A DNA stretch of 64,000 nt from Nannocystis punicea (GTDB lineage: Bacteria; Myxococcota_A; Polyangia; Nannocystales; Nannocystaceae), in NCBI RefSeq assembly GCF_026965555.1, contig NZ_CP114040.1, positions 7,006,001 to 7,070,000 of the forward strand. Direction: 5' to 3'. The notes under the pieces are model-generated. The model was given only the letters and a program-made list of their open reading frames with translations, was not told the DNA's origin and searched no databases. The position numbers and the translations under genes were made by a program. Position 1 is the first letter of the stretch. Each line of letters starts with the position of its first letter. Below, piece by piece: positions 1 through 8,722 of this stretch.

Positions 1-1
1 C

Positions 2-319
2 GCCACCGCCAGCCTCGCCACCACCGGCTACCCGCGCGAGCGCCTGCACTTCGTCAAGGGCAAGGTCGAGGACACCATCCCCGCCACCCTCCCCGACGCG
101 ATCGCCATCCTCCGCCTCGACACCGACTGGTTCGAGTCCACCCGCCACGAGCTCGTCCACCTCTACCCCCGCCTCGCCCCCGGCGGCGTCCTCATCGTCG
201 ACGACTACGGCCACTGGCGCGGCGCCCGCGAGGCCGTCGACGGCTACTTCGCCGAGCACGGCGGCGCCCCGCTGCTCCACCGCATCGACTACACCGGCCG
301 GATCGCCGTCAAGCCGTGA
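2..319 (+). CDS. TylF/MycF-type O-methyltransferase, 3' part only
   Basis: The window opens inside this gene; 105 codons remain before TGA at 317-319. The remaining protein contains the signature LRLDTDWFEST, then HLYPRLAPGGVLIVDDYGHW and an AVDGYF helix, which is the C-terminal half of the TylF/MycF macrocin O-methyltransferase family. In that family the Asp pair after the GGVLI strand binds the divalent metal that positions the sugar hydroxyl, and SAM is the methyl donor. Such enzymes methylate sugars of polyketides, glycans or surface polysaccharide. The start and the SAM-binding motif lie outside the window, so the substrate cannot be inferred. The stop codon is the first triplet of a 14-bp tandem repeat. 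Confidence 0.85.
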   Translation, partial: ATASLATTGYPRERLHFVKGKVEDTIPATLPDAIAILRLDTDWFESTRHELVHLYPRLAPGGVLIVDDYGHWRGAREAVDGYFAEHGGAPLLHRIDYTGRIAVKP

Positions 320-372
320 CGACATGGCCCTGACGACATGTCCGTGACGACATGTCCGTGACGACATGCCGC
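317..372. repeat. Four tandem 14-bp copies containing GACATG(T)CC
   Basis: Four head-to-tail units begin at 317, 331, 345 and 359; the middle two are identical (TGACGACATGTCCG). The first unit starts with the TGA stop of the methyltransferase. The core GACATGTCC is the palindrome dispersed throughout the window; here it has expanded as a microsatellite-like array. Confidence 0.9.
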
Positions 373-456
373 GGCGGCCATGTCCGATCGAGCCCGGGCC
401 GCGGGGCCGGGGTCCCCGGTGGAGAACGTCGGCCCCGCCGACCGCAAGCGGCCTGC

Positions 457-1068
457 TCATGGGTGAGTGATGGTCATGCTGCCGCTCTTGGACTCGAAGA
501 GGTCGCCGACGGCCTCGTCGAACTCGAGCGGGACACCGTCGATCGTCACCATCACCGTGATGTTCGCCTGTCGGAACTTGCCGTGGGTCTGCATGCGGAT
601 GATCGTGCCGCCGGAGTCGAACATGGTCTTGAACCGGTCGGGCAGGATGTCGCCGACGCCTGTCCACTCGACGGAGATCTGAACCTCCACCGGCTCGCTC
701 ACGCCGCCGCCGAACCGCTGCGCCTCGAACGTAATCGCGGCTGCGGCCCCGTCGAGCGACATCGAAAACCCCTCCACGGGCAATGACGCATTGCCGTCGA
801 TCTGGATGCCAGTGCACTGATTTTCGACGTGAATCTGGGCGACGAGGAAGGAGCCGTCGCTCGCGCCTTCACCGGGCACCTGCGTCCGGTTCTCGAAGGC
901 GTTGAAGAGAAATGAGCGGGCCTCGCACTCGTCGTCGCCGACCCCGTCCGAATGAGCCAGACCGTCCCGGAAATGAAATACCTCCTTCTCGGGAGGGGCC
1001 GCCGTGGCGACACTCGCCGCGCCCGCGATTGCGAGCGCATTCGCCAGAATCATGATTGTCTTCTTCAT
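457..1068 (-). CDS. Secreted protein of unknown function, 203 aa
   Basis: The start chosen is ATG at 1068, because CCAGGAGAAG (a good Shine-Dalgarno) lies just upstream and the product then begins with a classical signal peptide: MKKT, a hydrophobic core ILANALAIAGAASVATA and a likely cleavage after ATA. An upstream in-frame Met would place 31 charged residues before it. The mature protein of about 180 residues has two Cys, is acidic and rich in beta-prone stretches (ITFEAQRF, VEVQISVEW, ITVMVTIDG), suggesting a small periplasmic or secreted beta-sandwich. I do not recognise a family. It is convergent with the upstream methyltransferase remnant, and no operon partner is evident. Confidence 0.7.
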   Translation of the reverse strand: MKKTIMILANALAIAGAASVATAAPPEKEVFHFRDGLAHSDGVGDDECEARSFLFNAFENRTQVPGEGASDGSFLVAQIHVENQCTGIQIDGNASLPVEGFSMSLDGAAAAITFEAQRFGGGVSEPVEVQISVEWTGVGDILPDRFKTMFDSGGTIIRMQTHGKFRQANITVMVTIDGVPLEFDEAVGDLFESKSGSMTITHP

Positions 1069-1334
1069 GGCTTCTCCTGGCGACCGTTCTGACCCGGGCC
1101 GATCGAACCACGTGTGCGTCCCGCCACGAGTGTTTCGTGGCTGGTGTCCTCCTGCTCCCAATCGCCATACCTACGGCGATGCGGGCTGCACCGGGAGGGA
1201 ACGACCTGCCCGCGCATTCTCCGCGCAGGCGCTCAGCCGCTCAAGGCCCGGACATCCCGCCTGCACGTCCGCTCACCGCCGGCAAATCCAGGCCAGCACA
1301 ACGGAGGCGCCATGATGGACCTGCGGCGTCGCGC

Positions 1335-1547
1335 TCACCGCCGCCAGCGCAGCTGCAGCTCGAGCTCTTCCTCGTCGCCGGAGACCTCGTGCTCGATCGA
1401 CAGCGCCGCGTCGCGCGGCACGCCGAAGCGGGCCCCCGCCACCTGGATTCGGAACGTCTCGCCGCGCTCGATCGCGTCCGCCAGGCGGCGCAGGGTCTCG
1501 ACGAAGGACTCGGGGCTGCAATTGCGTTCGACGTCGCGGTCGGGCAT
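1335..1547 (-). CDS. Amphi-Trp domain protein, 70 aa
   Basis: A short protein beginning MPDRDVERNCSPESF with the pattern LRRLADAIERGETFRIQVAG, a VPRDAALSIEHEV strand and the ending EEELELQLRW. That closing Leu-Glu-Leu-x-Leu-x-Trp signature with the amphipathic strand is diagnostic of the amphi-Trp domain family, small proteins found in archaea and bacteria with no established biochemical role. The start at 1547 is preferred over the longer frame at 1598 because AAGGTGG precedes it and the family normally starts here. It is divergent from the TPR protein at 1831. Function is unknown; the family call is fairly secure from the C-terminal motif and size. Confidence 0.75.
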   Translation of the reverse strand: MPDRDVERNCSPESFVETLRRLADAIERGETFRIQVAGARFGVPRDAALSIEHEVSGDEEELELQLRWRR

Positions 1548-1830
1548 CCCCGCCACCTTAGACCATCTCGCGGCCGCGATGACACCGCCCGCGCCCAACC
1601 GCCCACGCCTCCACGTGACGAATCACTGCCGACCGCCGGACCAGCTCCGAGGCCGTCCAGCCATAAAAACAGGTCGACCGCGCCAGTCGGCCGTGAACGA
1701 CGGATGTTCGCTGGCCTTCGGGATCCCTTCGGAGCCCGGTCGACGCAGCGGGTGGAAGCGTGACGGCTCGCCGGCCGAGCCGGCGGCGTACCGTCGAGCC
1801 CTCGCGTCCGCGCCCCGCTATCATGGAGCG

Positions 1831-4008
1831 GTGGGACGCTTCGCCGTGGCTCTGACCGCCGCTCTTGCGACGACGCTCGTGCTCGGCGCCGCATCGACGT
1901 CCGCGGCCCCCGCGACCGCGCCTGGGCCTGCGACCGAGGGGGCTCCGCTCGCCGCCCGCCGCGAGACGATCGCCGCCCTCGTGGCCAGGCTCGGCGACGG
2001 TCAGCGCCCGGTCCTGCGGCGCGCGTGCAAGACCAACAGCGAGGGCGTGTGCGTGTACCAGCACCGCGCCCCGAGGCGTGAACAGCCGCTCCCCCTGACG
2101 GACGACGAGCGCGCCTTGCTCGCGGCCTACGAAGCGTTTCTCGCCGACGACGCCGGGGCGGCCGCGCCCGAGGCCGCCGCCTATCGCTACCACCTCGCGT
2201 GCCTCCTCGACCAGGTCAGCGAGACAGCCCTCGCTCGCCCTCACCTCGAGCACCTGACCTCCGGGGGCGACGCCGACCCGCGGACGATCTGGGCCGCGAC
2301 CCTCCTCCTCGACGGTCACGTCCGCGAGTGGACCGCGGCGGGCAAGACGGACGCGGAGCGGTACGCGGCCGGCTTCGAGCTGAAGCGCCAGCTCGCGCGC
2401 CTGCGAGCGCTCCCGCTCTGGCGCGCGGACGCGGCGCAAGAGCTCCGTGCCACCGCGCTGACCATCGAGGCCGGGCTCCGCTGGGCGACGGCTGTCCACC
2501 ATCGCGAACGCGGTCGCGTCGCCGCCGACCCGGACGCCGCGGCCGCCGCATTCGCCGCCTGTGGGCGCGAGTTCCAGGCGCTCTTCGCCGACTACGGCGC
2601 TCGCCACGACCGCGCCAGCACCCTCCTCTGGAACGCGGCGATGTGCTTCGAAGCGGCCCGCGATGTCGACGCGGCCCTCGCCCTTCGTGTCACCCTCGTC
2701 GACACCTTTCCGGCGAGCGAGCACTTCGCAGACGCGCACTTCGAGATCGCCCTGCTCCACGACAGCCTCGGACGATACGAGGAGGCGGCCGCGTGGTACG
2801 AGCGCTCCGCCGCGACCGCCTGGCGCGACCACCACGCCGTCAACGCCCTCGCCCGCGCCGTCGAACTCCGCCTGGCCCTCGGCCCCCGCGCTCGCCTCGT
2901 CGCCACCCTGGGCGCCTACGAGGAACTTTACAGGGGCCGCGATACGCCGCGCGCCGCCGAGATCCGGTGGACCGGCTACGCCGTCGTCCCGCAGGACGAC
3001 CGGGCGCGGCGCGCCTACGCCGGGGCCTACCTCCGCGACTACGGGATGAAGGGCCCCCCGACCCGCGAGCTGGAGGCCAGCGTCGAACTCGCCCGCCTCC
3101 TCCTGCGATCGACATGTCCCCAGGGACATGTCATGGAAATGCTCTGCCTCGACCGTGTGGCCCTCGACCGCGCCCCGCGGAACCGTCACTCTCCGCCGGC
3201 GAGCGCGCGCTGGGCAGTCTCCCGCCGCCCCGGGGCCGACCACGACGAGGCGCTTCGCCTCGCCGCTCGGGCCCGCTCGCGGGCCAGGTATACGCGCTTG
3301 GAGATCCACATCGATTACCGGCAGGCGTTCGCGGACGCGGTCGCCACGGCCGCGCTGCTCGAGGCCGACGCCGCCTTCGAGGCGCTCCTCGACGATCGCC
3401 CGACGTCCCGCCCTCGCGTCCCCGTCCCCGGCCGTGCGCCGCGCCGCCTCTCGCCGGAGGAGCTCCCCCCGCGCGACCTGTCGGCGCCCACGCCCGTGCT
3501 CGCGCCGCTGGCCGCCATCGCCCCCGCCTTGACGGACGACATCGTCGCGCTCGACGATGCCTATGCGGCGATCGCCGAGCTCGTCCCGGACAGTCCCAGC
3601 GCGCTGCAGGCCCGCGGCCGGCAGGGCCTCCTCCGCGAGTGGCTCGCCGATCGTGCCGCGGCACCGGCCGCCGGCCTCCCACCGTCGAGCGATCGTTCAC
3701 GCATCGACGCCCTCCGGGCCGCGGCGCTCGACGCCTATCGCCAGTGCCTCGCACCGACGGCCGCCGCCCTCGCCGCCGCCGAGAGCGTCCGCGCCTGCGA
3801 ACGCCGCGTCGCAGCCCTCGCGCCCGGAGACTCGCGGGTCGTTCAAGAAATGTTCGGCCCCGTCGACCCCGCCGAATTCGGACACCCTGCCAGCCGACCC
3901 GACGTCGTGCCAGTGATCGCCGACGTCGAGGAGGCCCTCCGAATCGGCGCCCGACTGGTGCGAGCGGAGGCTCCGGACGCCGCCGCGTCGCAACCGTCAG
4001 GCCATTGA
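1831..4008 (+). CDS. Exported TPR-rich protein, 725 aa
   Basis: The GTG at 1831 is chosen because GGAG sits five bases upstream and the product starts with a signal peptide (GRFAVALTAALATTLVLGAASTSAA). Residues of the middle third form TPR-like helical pairs, for example LWNAAMCFEAARDVDAALALRVTL, DAHFEIALLHDSLGRYEEAAAWYERSA and a following helix pair. Such solenoids scaffold protein complexes; a periplasmic adaptor role is likely but unproven. Codons at 3111-3132 are a perfect 10-bp-arm copy of the dispersed palindrome (GACATGTCCC-CA-GGGACATGTC), translated as STCPQGHVM within what would be a helix array, so the repeat has probably inserted or formed in frame. No neighbour is co-oriented closely enough for an operon. 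Confidence 0.7.
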   Translation: MGRFAVALTAALATTLVLGAASTSAAPATAPGPATEGAPLAARRETIAALVARLGDGQRPVLRRACKTNSEGVCVYQHRAPRREQPLPLTDDERALLAAYEAFLADDAGAAAPEAAAYRYHLACLLDQVSETALARPHLEHLTSGGDADPRTIWAATLLLDGHVREWTAAGKTDAERYAAGFELKRQLARLRALPLWRADAAQELRATALTIEAGLRWATAVHHRERGRVAADPDAAAAAFAACGREFQALFADYGARHDRASTLLWNAAMCFEAARDVDAALALRVTLVDTFPASEHFADAHFEIALLHDSLGRYEEAAAWYERSAATAWRDHHAVNALARAVELRLALGPRARLVATLGAYEELYRGRDTPRAAEIRWTGYAVVPQDDRARRAYAGAYLRDYGMKGPPTRELEASVELARLLLRSTCPQGHVMEMLCLDRVALDRAPRNRHSPPASARWAVSRRPGADHDEALRLAARARSRARYTRLEIHIDYRQAFADAVATAALLEADAAFEALLDDRPTSRPRVPVPGRAPRRLSPEELPPRDLSAPTPVLAPLAAIAPALTDDIVALDDAYAAIAELVPDSPSALQARGRQGLLREWLADRAAAPAAGLPPSSDRSRIDALRAAALDAYRQCLAPTAAALAAAESVRACERRVAALAPGDSRVVQEMFGPVDPAEFGHPASRPDVVPVIADVEEALRIGARLVRAEAPDAAASQPSGH

Positions 4009-4331
4009 GGCGGCAAACCATGCGTGATGAGCGCATTCGCCCATCGCTGATTGTTTAAACGCATGGCGAGCCCGCCCACGAATAGCGAGATGATGTCGCA
4101 TCAATTCCCCTGATTGCGACAGGGACCCACATTATGGATTGGAACCTCTCGGCCTATTGGGCGCTCCCTCGGCGATACTGCACCTCGTGGCTCGCCTCGG
4201 CCTTGAAACACCTGCATATGCAGAAAAGTCGACCGGTCCGGTCAAGCTGACGAAACTTCGTTCATGGAAAACGTAATATGCATGTACTGTCCGGGGTTGA
4301 TGTCTCGCGGTGACACGGATATCCAGGGAAG
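4009..4331. other. AT-richer intergenic region before the EAD-like gene
   Basis: 323 bp with visibly lower GC than the flanks (for example around 4050-4140 and 4205-4290). It probably holds the promoter of the 4332 gene; TTGAAA at 4203 followed by AT-rich sequence is a weak candidate. A 47-codon frame starting at 4264 runs into the gene in another register and is not convincing as a peptide. Confidence 0.4.
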
Positions 4332-5957
4332 ATGCAAGGCGCTCATCCTGGACCTCGAGGCCGTGCCCGCCGAGAGAAATTGCATGCGTTGCTCTGCAAT
4401 CTCCTGACCGAGCGGGACTTCCGCGAGCTGGCGCGCAATCTGGGCGAAAGCGGCGGTGACGAGCACATGGTCCATTCGCTCGGGCCCGGCAGCAGGAGCG
4501 AGATGGCCTATCAGCTCATCGAGCTGATCGAGTCGCGCGGCTTGATGCTCGAACTCTTCGCCGAACTCCTGCGGTTGCGACCGCGTCAGCGCGAACGGAT
4601 AGCCCTCGTCGCCCGGCAATTCGACATGCCGCGCGCGGCCGTCCGTTCGCTATTCCCGGCGGCCAAGCCGCCACGAGCCCGCGGATGGGTCCCGCTGGTG
4701 ATGCTCTCGCCGCTCCTGGCGCTGATCCGTTGCCCGACGGGCCAGCGAGACCAGCTCCCGCCGATCCAGACGGCGCGAGCCGACGTGCCCGCGACGGCAC
4801 CAGTGGATGTGGAGCAACCGCCGGATTGCCCGCCCGTCGAGCCTCCCGTCGCCACCAAGACCCCGTGCCCCCACCCCGAGCTCCACGACGCACCGCCCGA
4901 GACCGCGCTCGAGCTTCTCATCGTATCGAACGAGTTCCCGAGTCACTCGGAGAGGGTCACCTATGACGCCTCGCTCGACGCTGGCGTCGCGGCCAAGCAC
5001 TTCTTCCTGTACCACCTTCTCGCCATGAACGAGAAGCAGGCCGCAGTGTTCGACAAGCGCTCGTTCGAGCTCTGCGGCGCGAACGGATGTGCAGCCAAGG
5101 GAACACCGCTTTCGGCGGTGGTCTTCCACGGCGGCGCCGCTGCATCGGTCCGCGGCGTGCAGCGACCGAGATCGGCGTCCGCGACTCCTTCCACCCCCTC
5201 GCAATCCAGAGGCATGTCGGCTCCACCTGATGCGTCGACCTCCAAATTCAATCCGTCGATCCCCACCTTCAAGGCCCCTGAAATCGGCTTCGTGCGCCTC
5301 GACGGGTTCCTCTACTTCCGCTCGCTCGCGCCTGTCGCATTGCATTCGTGCGAGGAGTGGACTTCCTCATGCGCCGAGACCGTCGCACTGCCACGAGAGC
5401 TCGGGCGCGACGAATTCACCTTCGTGATCAACCTGCGCCTCGCCGCGGCCCCGCCGGCAGGGCTGAGCGCGGTCGAGCCGTACTCGGACGATTGCTGGTG
5501 GAGTGGAGAGCACCCACTCCTCGCGGCGCATGCCGACGAGTGCGATGAAACCGGCCGCTTTGCGCTGCTCCTCACCCAGGAGGCAGAGCTGCGCTGGCTC
5601 GTCGACGACGGCGCGGAGGTCGGTTTCGGAGGAGCGTGGTCGCTCGCCGTCGCCGGCGCAGGGCCGCGTGGGCTCGTCGACGCGAACTGGCACAGCATCG
5701 CGCTCGTCCGCCGCTTCCTCCCCGATGGCGACGCCCAGCTCGAGATCTGGCTCGACGGTGAGCTCGGAGCGCTCGAGACCTCGGATTCGCGGATGGATCT
5801 GCGGCCGCGATGGATGGATCGGGACGGACGACTCACGGAACCATGGGTGTGGTCTCTCCACGGCGATATCGGCAGCGGATACGTGTGGGATCAGGCGTTG
5901 ACGAGCGAGGAGCTCGAGTCCCTCGCTCCCCGACAGATCGTCCGCGCGTCGCAATGA
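4332..5957 (+). CDS. Membrane protein: EAD-like helical domain, one TM, extracellular LamG-like domain
   Basis: 541 residues; ATG preceded by AGGGAAG. Residues about 15-95 are helical and follow the pattern of bacterial effector-associated (death-like) adaptor domains: a FRELAR helix, HSLGPGSR turn, ELIESRG helix and LLRLRPRQRERI end. Next is one hydrophobic segment (WVPLVMLSPLLALIRC, about 118-133), a Pro-rich linker, and a C-terminal half with concanavalin/laminin-G traits: GRFALLLTQ, a WHSIALVRR strand, EIWLDGELGALE and an ending GYVWDQALTSEELESL. LamG folds bind glycans or proteins. The inference is a sensor with an intracellular adaptor domain and an outward binding domain. Known EADs recruit effectors carrying a matching domain in conflict systems; no partner is seen here. 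The numbered EAD family cannot be assigned by eye. Confidence 0.6.
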   Translation: MQGAHPGPRGRARREKLHALLCNLLTERDFRELARNLGESGGDEHMVHSLGPGSRSEMAYQLIELIESRGLMLELFAELLRLRPRQRERIALVARQFDMPRAAVRSLFPAAKPPRARGWVPLVMLSPLLALIRCPTGQRDQLPPIQTARADVPATAPVDVEQPPDCPPVEPPVATKTPCPHPELHDAPPETALELLIVSNEFPSHSERVTYDASLDAGVAAKHFFLYHLLAMNEKQAAVFDKRSFELCGANGCAAKGTPLSAVVFHGGAAASVRGVQRPRSASATPSTPSQSRGMSAPPDASTSKFNPSIPTFKAPEIGFVRLDGFLYFRSLAPVALHSCEEWTSSCAETVALPRELGRDEFTFVINLRLAAAPPAGLSAVEPYSDDCWWSGEHPLLAAHADECDETGRFALLLTQEAELRWLVDDGAEVGFGGAWSLAVAGAGPRGLVDANWHSIALVRRFLPDGDAQLEIWLDGELGALETSDSRMDLRPRWMDRDGRLTEPWVWSLHGDIGSGYVWDQALTSEELESLAPRQIVRASQ

Positions 5958-6344
5958 TCCCGCATCGATGCGCACTGCCGCCAGACCTCGCCGCACCTTG
6001 CGGACAGAAATCGGGATCACGGTGTCGCCGCGCCGCGAGAAGCCCTCGCCATTCAGGCGCGGCCGGGCCCCGGATCTCGGCTCCGCCGACCCTCACCGCC
6101 CCAAGAAAGCTCCCGTGGACGGGGGCCGGGGCGCCCTGGGACCGAGTTGCGCAGACCGAGGAAACTCTCGCCGTGAAGCGCTGCAGGCCTCACGAAGGTC
6201 GAGCACCTGTTTGAGGGCACAGGGCGCCCCGGACACCGGCCTCGCGACCTTCGCCGCGTCTCATCCGGGGCCCGGCCGCGCCGTGCGACGTCCCATGCGC
6301 ACATCGGTCGTCGCGCTGCGAGCCCGCGAGTTTCAGGCCTCGAC
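5958..6344. other. Convergent intergenic region, no gene seen
   Basis: 387 bp between the ends of two convergent genes. Open frames here are high-GC shadows with Arg/Pro-rich translations and no start signal. No hairpin of the dispersed family and no T-rich terminator was noticed. Confidence 0.4.
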
Positions 6345-7586
6345 TCAATCGACCCGCACCGGCAGCGCCTCGAGCCCGCGCAGCACCGACGTCTTCCGCC
6401 ACTTCAGCTGCTCGCGCGGCACCGCCAGCCGCAGCCGCGGGAACCGCTGCAGCAACGCATCGAGCGCGATGCGTCCCTCGAGCCTCGCCAGCGGCGCCCC
6501 CACGCAGTAGTGCACCCCGTGGCCGAACGCCACGTGGCGGTTGGGAGTGCGCCGCAGGTCGAGCTCGTCCGCGCGCGGGAACGCCTCCTCGTCGCGGTTC
6601 GCCGACCCGATCAGCGCCGTCACGCGGGCCCCGCGGGGGATCGTCCGGCCGTGCAGCGTGATGTCTTCGCCGGCGAACCGCGGGCTCGGCATCTGCACCG
6701 GATTCGTGAACCGCAGCAATTCCTCCACCGCCGACGGCCCCAGCTCCGGCTGCGCGCGCAGCAGCGCCAGCTGTTCCGGGTGCTCGAGCAGCGCCAGCGT
6801 CCCGTTGCCGATCAGGTTCACCGTCGTCTCGTGGCCCGCGAGCAGCAGCACGAACAGCATCGCCGTCAGCTCGGCGTCGCTCAGCTTGTCGTCTTTCTCG
6901 CGCGCCCCGATCAGCGCCGTCGTCAGGTTGTCGCGCGGAGACAGCTTGTGCATCGCCACCAGCTTGTTGAAAAAGCGCGCCAGCTGGATCATCTCCGGCA
7001 GCTGCTTCAGCACGTTCACCGGCGACGGATCGCCGCCCTCGAGGATCCCCGCGATCCAGCCGTGGAAGCGGTGGCGGTCGCGGTCGTCGGGCACCCCCAT
7101 CATCTCCGAGATGATCGTCAGCGGCAGCGGCAGCGCGAAGTCGGCGATCAGGTCGAACTGGCCGCGGGCCGCCGCGCGGGTCAGCAGCTCGTCGACCAGC
7201 TGTTCCACGCGGCGCGTCAGGTTCTCGACCATGCGGGGCGTGAACGCCTTGTGGACCAGCCCGCGCAGGCGGCGGTGGCCCTCGTCGTCCTGGCTCAGCA
7301 TCGTCTCGCCGAACGCGCGCATGATCTTCGGCACGTACCAGCGATCCATGTCGGACTTGCCGCTCGCGGTGCGTTGATTGCAGAGCAGCCGCGGGTCACG
7401 GAGCCATTCGCTCACGTCCGAATAACGCGACACCGCCCACACCTCGCCGCCGAACGCGTCGACCGCCCGGGCCAGCGGCCGCTCGCGGCGCAGGCGCGCG
7501 TACGTCGGATATGGGTCCGCGCGGAACGCCGGCGACGTCAGGTCCACCTCGATCTCGAGGGGCTTCGCTCTCCACGACAGGCGCAT
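6345..7586 (-). CDS. Cytochrome P450
   Basis: 413 residues, the usual size of a soluble bacterial P450. The I-helix oxygen-activation motif AGHETT is present, followed by the K-helix ExxR as EELLR, and the haem-binding loop FGHGVHYCVGAPLAR with the Cys thiolate ligand. The architecture matches CYP107-like bacterial mono-oxygenases acting on secondary metabolites or lipids. It is the second gene of a two-gene unit, 32 bp downstream of an FAD-binding reductase-like protein, which could deliver or help deliver electrons. AGGAG lies about 14 bases before the ATG. Substrate is unknown; there is no adjacent polyketide or peptide synthetase in the window. Confidence 0.95.
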   Translation of the reverse strand: MRLSWRAKPLEIEVDLTSPAFRADPYPTYARLRRERPLARAVDAFGGEVWAVSRYSDVSEWLRDPRLLCNQRTASGKSDMDRWYVPKIMRAFGETMLSQDDEGHRRLRGLVHKAFTPRMVENLTRRVEQLVDELLTRAAARGQFDLIADFALPLPLTIISEMMGVPDDRDRHRFHGWIAGILEGGDPSPVNVLKQLPEMIQLARFFNKLVAMHKLSPRDNLTTALIGAREKDDKLSDAELTAMLFVLLLAGHETTVNLIGNGTLALLEHPEQLALLRAQPELGPSAVEELLRFTNPVQMPSPRFAGEDITLHGRTIPRGARVTALIGSANRDEEAFPRADELDLRRTPNRHVAFGHGVHYCVGAPLARLEGRIALDALLQRFPRLRLAVPREQLKWRKTSVLRGLEALPVRVD

Positions 7587-7618
7587 GACGAATCGACTCC
7601 TCGCGATATGAAATCAGC

Positions 7619-8332
7619 TCAATCGAGCCCGCGCTTGCCCGGCGACCAGTAGGCCTTCACCTTTTGGCGGGCGTGCGGCGCGGGTGCGGCCTTGAGCGCC
7701 GCCCGCAGCGACTGGATCGACCGCGCATTCCCGCATAGCACCAGATCGGCGCCCGCGTGGCGGCCCAGGGCCGCTCGCAGCTCGCGCTCGACCTCGAGCA
7801 GGTGGCCCTCCCCGCGCCGCACCAGCGTCCGCGGCCCGACCTCGAGCTCCGCCAGCACCGCCTCCGACTCGGCCGGATCGGTCACCTCGAACACGAACGA
7901 CAGCGGCGCCGCCGGCCCGCGCAGCTCCCGGAGCGCGCGCGCGGCCGCGAACGACGTCTCGTCGCCGAACAGCACCACCGGCCCCGTCAGCGACGGGAAC
8001 GGCAGCGACCCGCGCGGCCCGAACACCCGCACCCGGTCGCCCACCGCCGCCTCGCGGCCCCACTGCGCCCCCGGCTCCTCGCCGTGCAGATACACCAGCA
8101 GCGACACCGCCGCGCGCTCCGGCTCGTGCGCGAAGGGCGTATACGTGCGCGGCCCGGCGCCCGAGATCATCACCTGCACCTTGTCGCCCGCGCCGTACTG
8201 CTTGCGCAGCGCCTCGCCGGTCAGCTCGATCCGGCGGAAATGCGGCGACACCTGCCGCGCCGCCGCGATCGTCCATTCGGGGAACAACAACTTCGCGACC
8301 GCCTCGCCGAGGACCGCCTTCACGGATGCCAT
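7619..8332 (-). CDS. Siderophore-interacting-protein-like FAD-dependent oxidoreductase
   Basis: 237 residues. An N-terminal flavin-binding barrel contains RTYTPF, the Arg-x-Tyr-Thr motif that cradles FAD in the ViuB/SIP family, and the C-terminal half has a nucleotide-binding-like fold (VVLFGDETSFAAARAL) and a terminal AYWSPGKRGLD resembling the W-x-x-G-x end of SIPs. SIPs reduce ferric siderophores in the cytoplasm using NAD(P)H. Here it is the promoter-proximal gene of an operon with a P450, so it may instead act as the redox partner of that P450. Both readings are open; the family call is good. Confidence 0.8.
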   Translation of the reverse strand: MASVKAVLGEAVAKLLFPEWTIAAARQVSPHFRRIELTGEALRKQYGAGDKVQVMISGAGPRTYTPFAHEPERAAVSLLVYLHGEEPGAQWGREAAVGDRVRVFGPRGSLPFPSLTGPVVLFGDETSFAAARALRELRGPAAPLSFVFEVTDPAESEAVLAELEVGPRTLVRRGEGHLLEVERELRAALGRHAGADLVLCGNARSIQSLRAALKAAPAPHARQKVKAYWSPGKRGLD

Positions 8333-8722
8333 GATTCACGTCCTTCCATGGTTCGCCCGCAGCTGCGCCGACGGATCGTCGCCGCGCCTCGCCGCAGCAG
8401 GCGTCGAGCCGAGTTCCTCGGCGAGCTCTTGGCGACGGACGACATCGCGGCAGACCGCAACTGCGAGTTGCAATATGGAAGACCGCCTCGCCCCGCGCAA
8501 TCCATGTTTCCGCACGCTCCCGGCGCGATAATGCCCGACCGAGGCCCGCCGAGACCTGACCTTTCAGCCAGATCTGCCGCACGACCTCACGCGCCTCCGC
8601 AGTGAGCGGCAGGGTCGTGCTCGGGCCCCGCCGCCACGATGCAGCCTGCGGTCCGCGGGCCGCGTCCGTGGACCTGCGCCGCCCCGTGGCGCCCGCGCCT
8701 GCGCCCGCGCTACCGTCCTGCC
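8333..8722. other. Divergent intergenic region
   Basis: 390 bp between the divergent reductase/P450 operon and the esterase lipoprotein. It must hold both promoters, but no confident -35/-10 pair or operator was recognised. No convincing gene is seen. Confidence 0.35.

Noticed and set aside
4264..4407. A 47-codon reading frame (MENVICMYCPG...) before the EAD-like gene
   Set aside because: It overlaps the true gene in another register and has no Shine-Dalgarno or family; the 4332 ATG has AGGGA.
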